The notes beneath the pieces are model-generated. The model was not told the origin of the DNA. It ran no database searches and saw only the letters and a list, made by a program, of their open reading frames with translations. Positions 32,523 through 35,619 of a stretch of 35,619 bases of DNA are shown here, one piece after another. A program made the translations under genes and the position numbers. Each line of letters opens with the position of its first letter. Position 1 is the stretch's first letter. The DNA is from Gemmatimonadota bacterium (GTDB lineage Bacteria; Gemmatimonadota; Gemmatimonadetes; Gemmatimonadales; GWC2-71-9). The stretch spans positions 1-35,619 of the forward strand of contig QKHC01000129.1 in the NCBI GenBank assembly GCA_003251175.1, in the 5' to 3' direction.

Positions 32523-33164
32523 ATGCCTCGCCGAGTAATCCCCGGGCTGGTGATCGCGGCGCTCGCTGCGGCGTGTACAACGCAGGACGTCACCGGGCCG
32601 TCGCCGTTGGAGCTGCAACTGGCGGAAGAAGCGCAGGTGATCGCCCAGGACGTGGGCACCACCTGGGGTGTGACGCATGACCACTGGATCGGGCGGTTGC
32701 TGGACACGCTCCGGACGACCGACGACCCCGAAGCGCAGGCATTGGTCCAGCAGGCCCGGGAGTATCGAGAATTGGCGCACCGAGCGCGCGAGGCCGGCGA
32801 ATACGAGGCGGCCCGGGAGTACCTGCACCTGGCGTTTCGCTCGCTGCTCGCGGCCGTTATCGAGATCTACCCGAACGCGCCTGCCCGTACGGGGGCGGCG
32901 GTCGACGAAGCCGTCGCCCGGATCGAGCTGCATCTCGGTGACCGCGAGGCACCCCGCATCCGGCGGGTGTTGACGCACGTGCGTGAGCTGCGGACCCAGG
33001 CCGATCGCGCGCTGGCGGAAGGTGACGCCGTGACGGCGCTGGCGGTCAACCTCCGCGCCCTGCACATCCTCCACCGGCTGGTCCATCACCTGCGGGACGG
33101 TATGGACCATGACGGCGACGCGGATCGCGACATGGATGGGCATGTCGACCAGGTGAGCATGTAG
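32523..33164 (+). CDS. Helical lipoprotein with acidic calcium-loop-like tail
   Basis: This 213-residue protein has a short signal and lipobox (LAAAC), so it is probably membrane-anchored in the envelope. The body is nearly all helix, and two segments look like copies of one unit (EYRELAHRAREAGEYEAARE and ELRTQADRALAEGDAVTALA), in the style of TPR pairs. The tail DHDGDADRDMDGHVD is Asp-rich and matches a DxDxDG calcium-binding loop. I do not recognise the family. ATG 32523 was preferred to GTG 32520 by the AGGAG spacing of 7. A strong terminator follows, so it is a single-gene unit. Confidence 0.75.
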   Translation: MPRRVIPGLVIAALAAACTTQDVTGPSPLELQLAEEAQVIAQDVGTTWGVTHDHWIGRLLDTLRTTDDPEAQALVQQAREYRELAHRAREAGEYEAAREYLHLAFRSLLAAVIEIYPNAPARTGAAVDEAVARIELHLGDREAPRIRRVLTHVRELRTQADRALAEGDAVTALAVNLRALHILHRLVHHLRDGMDHDGDADRDMDGHVDQVSM

Positions 33165-33187
33165 CCGGGCAGGCCGTTCGCTGACGG

Positions 33188-33231
33188 ACCGCGCGGCCGG
33201 GAAGAAAGACCCTTCCGGCCGCGTGGTTTTT
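33188..33231 (+). terminator. Rho-independent terminator after lipoprotein gene
   Basis: A long GC-rich stem pairs ACCGCGCGGCCGGGAAG with CTTCCGGCCGCGTGGT (one G-T pair and one bulge) around a loop of about 7 bases, and ends in TTTTT at 33227-33231. Confidence 0.85.
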
Positions 33232-33306
33232 CCGAGTTTTCACCCGCGTCCCTAGCCGTGTCCGGTCCTTCGGCCCATATTCCGCCTGTCCTAGCCGGAG
33301 GGTCGC
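33232..33306 (+). promoter_or_regulatory. Promoter region of the EF-G2 gene
   Basis: This 75-base leader contains CATATT at 33276-33281 as a weak -10 candidate, in a context (CATATTCCGCC) very close to the MFS box (TACATTCCGCC). GGAGG at 33297-33301 is the ribosome site for ATG 33307. Confidence 0.45.
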
Positions 33307-35406
33307 ATGCGTGTGTATGGAACAAAGGAGATCCGGAACGTGGCCGTCGTCGGCCACGGCGGGAGCGGCAAGACCAGCCTCGTCGATGCTCTCGCGTTCG
33401 TGGCCGGCTCGAGCAAGCGCCACGGCTCTGTGAAAGATGGCACCGCCCTCACCGATTACACCCCCGACGAAATCGAGCGCAAGTACTCCATCAATCTCGC
33501 CATCGCGATGGCGGAGTGGATGGACCACAAGATCAATCTGATTGATACGCCCGGCTATCTCGACTTCACCGGCGAGGCGCTGGCTGGCGTCTATGCTGCC
33601 GATGGGGCGCTGATCGTCCTGTCCGGGACCGCGGGGGTCGAGGTCGGCACGGAAAAGGTCTGGGAGTACTGCGAGCAACGGGGAATCCCGCGGATCTTCT
33701 GCGTGTCCCTGATGGACAAGGAGCATGCCGACTTCGCCAAGGTGTTCGAACAGATCAAGACGAGTCTGACCCCGAAGGTGATCCCGGTGGAGATCCCTGT
33801 CGGGGAGGGAGCCGAATTCCACGGCATCATCAACCTGTTCTCGCGCAAGGCGCATCTCTACACCAAGGGCACAAAGTCCGGGGAGTACGAAGAAGTCCCC
33901 ATCCCTCCCGAGTACCAGGAGCGTTTCGATACGTACTCCCAGGAGTTGATCGAAGCCATCGCGACGACCGACGATGCGCTGCTCGAGCGATACCTCGAGG
34001 GCGAAGAGATCGGCAGGGAAGAGGCGATCGCCGCGCTCAAGATGGGCATGAGTCGCAACGAGCTGTTCCCGCTGTTCTGTGCGTCCGGCGAGCTCACCTA
34101 CGGAACGCGTGCCCTGCTGACCAAGTTCGTCGAGCTCTTCCCGTCTCCGGCCGACCGTTCACCACTGGACGGGCAGCAATGGGGCAGCGCGGAGCGGGTG
34201 CCGCTGCAGGCCGAGGACGAGGGTCCCTTTGTCGCCCAGGTGTTCAAGACGGTGTCGGAGCCGCACGTCGGTGACGTCACCTACTTTCGCGTATACTCCG
34301 GCCGCGTCAAGAACGGGGAAGAGGTCTGGAATGCGCCGCGCGACGCTACGGAAAAGCTCAACCACCTGTGCGTCGCGGTGGGCAAGGAGCGCCATGAGGT
34401 TGCCGAGCTGCACGCCGGCGACATCGGCTGTGTCGCCAAGCTGCGCGACACGCACACGAATGACAGCCTATCCACGCGCGATGTCCCGATCGTGGTTCCC
34501 AAGATCCCGTTCCCGGAGCCCGTGATCACGGTGGCGGTGGAGGTGAAGCAGCGCGGTGAGGAAGAGAAGCTGTCCACTGGTCTCCACAAGCTGCACGAAG
34601 AGGATCCGACCTTCCACCACGAATACAATGGCGAACTGGGCCAGACGCTGATGCGCGGACTCGGCGAGCGACATCTGGAGATCGTCGTCGGACGGCTGGC
34701 ACGCAAGTTCGGCGTGCACGCCCAGCTCACCAAGCCCCGCATCGCGTACCGCGAGACGCTCAAAGGCAAGGCGGAAGGGCAGGGCAAGCACAAGAAGCAG
34801 ACCGGGGGACGCGGACAATACGGCGACTGCTGGATCCGCGTTGCACCGCAGCCTCGGGGAGCGGGATTCACGTTCGACGACCAGATCGTCGGAGGTGTGA
34901 TACCCCGCCAGTACATCCCGGCGGTCGAGAAAGGCATCGTGGAGGCCGCTGCGCGCGGGCCCGTGGCCGGCTATCCCCTCGTGGACTTCAAGGTCGAGCT
35001 GTTCGACGGCTCCTATCACGACGTGGATTCGAACGAGATGTCCTTCAAGATGGCCGGGATCCTCGCGTTCCGGAACGTGACCCCGAATGCGCGGCCTGTG
35101 CTGCTCGAGCCCATCAACGAGATCACGGTGTGGACGCCCGACGAGTATCAGGGCGCCGTGATGGGCGACATCTCCTCCCGCCGCGGCCAGATCCTCGGCA
35201 CCGAGCCCGACGGGCGCCTGGTCAAGATCCGGGCGCTGGTCCCCGAAGCCGAGCTCGACCGCTACGCCACGACGCTGCATTCCGTCACCCACGGGCGGGG
35301 GACGTGGCGCCAGACCTTCCACACCTACCAGGAGGTGCCATCGGACGTCGCGCACAAGGTGGTGGAAGCGCACAAGAAGGAGCTGGAGGAGGCGAAGAAG
35401 GACTGA
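33307..35406 (+). CDS. Elongation factor G-like GTPase, EF-G2 type
   Basis: This 699-residue translation GTPase of the EF-G family has five domains in the usual order. The P-loop is GHGGSGKTS (16-24) rather than the GHIDAGKTT of main EF-G, G3 is DTPG (80-83), and G4 is SLMDK (134-138) where NKxD is normal. Domain IV has the segment GGRGQYGDCWIRV. These features match the second EF-G class seen, for example, in Thermus EF-G2, so this is likely a paralogue and not the main fusA; no ribosomal protein genes are adjacent. Its role may lie in translocation under stress or ribosome recycling, but this is not established here. ATG 33307 follows GGAGG. Confidence 0.9.
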   Translation: MRVYGTKEIRNVAVVGHGGSGKTSLVDALAFVAGSSKRHGSVKDGTALTDYTPDEIERKYSINLAIAMAEWMDHKINLIDTPGYLDFTGEALAGVYAADGALIVLSGTAGVEVGTEKVWEYCEQRGIPRIFCVSLMDKEHADFAKVFEQIKTSLTPKVIPVEIPVGEGAEFHGIINLFSRKAHLYTKGTKSGEYEEVPIPPEYQERFDTYSQELIEAIATTDDALLERYLEGEEIGREEAIAALKMGMSRNELFPLFCASGELTYGTRALLTKFVELFPSPADRSPLDGQQWGSAERVPLQAEDEGPFVAQVFKTVSEPHVGDVTYFRVYSGRVKNGEEVWNAPRDATEKLNHLCVAVGKERHEVAELHAGDIGCVAKLRDTHTNDSLSTRDVPIVVPKIPFPEPVITVAVEVKQRGEEEKLSTGLHKLHEEDPTFHHEYNGELGQTLMRGLGERHLEIVVGRLARKFGVHAQLTKPRIAYRETLKGKAEGQGKHKKQTGGRGQYGDCWIRVAPQPRGAGFTFDDQIVGGVIPRQYIPAVEKGIVEAAARGPVAGYPLVDFKVELFDGSYHDVDSNEMSFKMAGILAFRNVTPNARPVLLEPINEITVWTPDEYQGAVMGDISSRRGQILGTEPDGRLVKIRALVPEAELDRYATTLHSVTHGRGTWRQTFHTYQEVPSDVAHKVVEAHKKELEEAKKD

Positions 35407-35409
35407 GCG

Positions 35410-35619
35410 ATGGCACCCAGCGCTGAGCTGCTCGAGCAGGTGAAGCCGGCGCTGGCGGGCCGGTACGACGTGGAGCGGGAGGTGGGCCGGGGCGGGATGG
35501 CCACGGTCTTCCTGGCGCGGGACGTGCGGCACGGCCGGTCGGTAGCGGTGAAGGTGCTGCATCCGGAGCTGGCGGTGGGGCTGGGCCCCGACCGCTTCCT
35601 GCGGGAGATCCAGATTGCG
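35410..35619 (+). CDS. Serine/threonine protein kinase, 3' truncated by window
   Basis: The first 70 residues of a PknB-like kinase are present. The Gly-rich loop is VGRGGMATV and the ATP-binding Lys is in VAVKVLH, followed by the start of helix C (RFLREIQIA). The ORF track omits it because no stop lies in the window. It starts 3 bases after the EF-G2 stop, so the two may be co-transcribed. This N-terminus is very common among the large kinase families of Gemmatimonadota, whose targets are mostly unknown. Confidence 0.9.
   Translation, partial: MAPSAELLEQVKPALAGRYDVEREVGRGGMATVFLARDVRHGRSVAVKVLHPELAVGLGPDRFLREIQIA

Overview
The window looks like chromosomal DNA from a member of the Gemmatimonadota, probably from an environmental genome. 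It is very GC-rich throughout. Short-spaced operons use GGAGG-type ribosome binding sites and many ATGA, GTGA or TTGA stop/start overlaps. A serine/threonine kinase at the right edge begins with the [17 protein letters not shown] signature common in that phylum. The phylum assignment is inferred from style and protein flavour, not from a marker-gene search. No rRNA, tRNA, insertion sequence, phage gene or CRISPR array was seen, and no gene-free gap exceeds about 180 bases.

Bases 1-10494 form a dense electron-transfer island carrying 42 CXXCH haem c motifs. A tightly packed forward operon encodes an at least 10-haem cytochrome (cut by the window edge), an 11-haem cytochrome with a C-terminal membrane anchor, a b-type membrane cytochrome, a predicted outer-membrane beta-barrel, a 16-haem cytochrome built from tandem di-haem repeats, a Tat-exported Rieske protein and a b6-type cytochrome b fused to a haem c domain. 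A perfect 16-bp hairpin separates this from a convergent set: two duplicated small monohaem cytochromes, a third monohaem cytochrome, and a monohaem cytochrome-porin fusion resembling the Cyc2 architecture. Together they could link the quinone pool, the periplasm and the outer membrane. This would suit extracellular electron uptake or delivery, but direction and substrate cannot be read from sequence.

Bases 10495-25132 are mostly housekeeping and stress functions. They include a small heat-shock protein, a DUF2892 membrane protein, an ergothioneine pair (egtD, egtB) followed by a lipoprotein, aconitase with a small membrane protein and a GNAT acetyltransferase, a DUF2911 protein, a short-chain dehydrogenase, an outer-membrane-type protein, a Tat-exported DUF1501 protein, an ABC exporter and an exported DinB-fold protein.

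Bases 25238-28386 encode an osmoprotectant-type (OpuC/Osm family) ABC importer with an EamA permease translationally coupled behind it. Bases 28507-31147 are a reverse four-gene operon led by an unusual Rieske-flavodoxin fusion, followed by two NTF2-like proteins and a 2H phosphoesterase-like protein that lacks the first catalytic His. Bases 31236-35619 hold an MFS transporter, a helical lipoprotein with an acidic calcium-loop-like tail, an EF-G2-type translation GTPase with a divergent G4 motif, and the truncated kinase.
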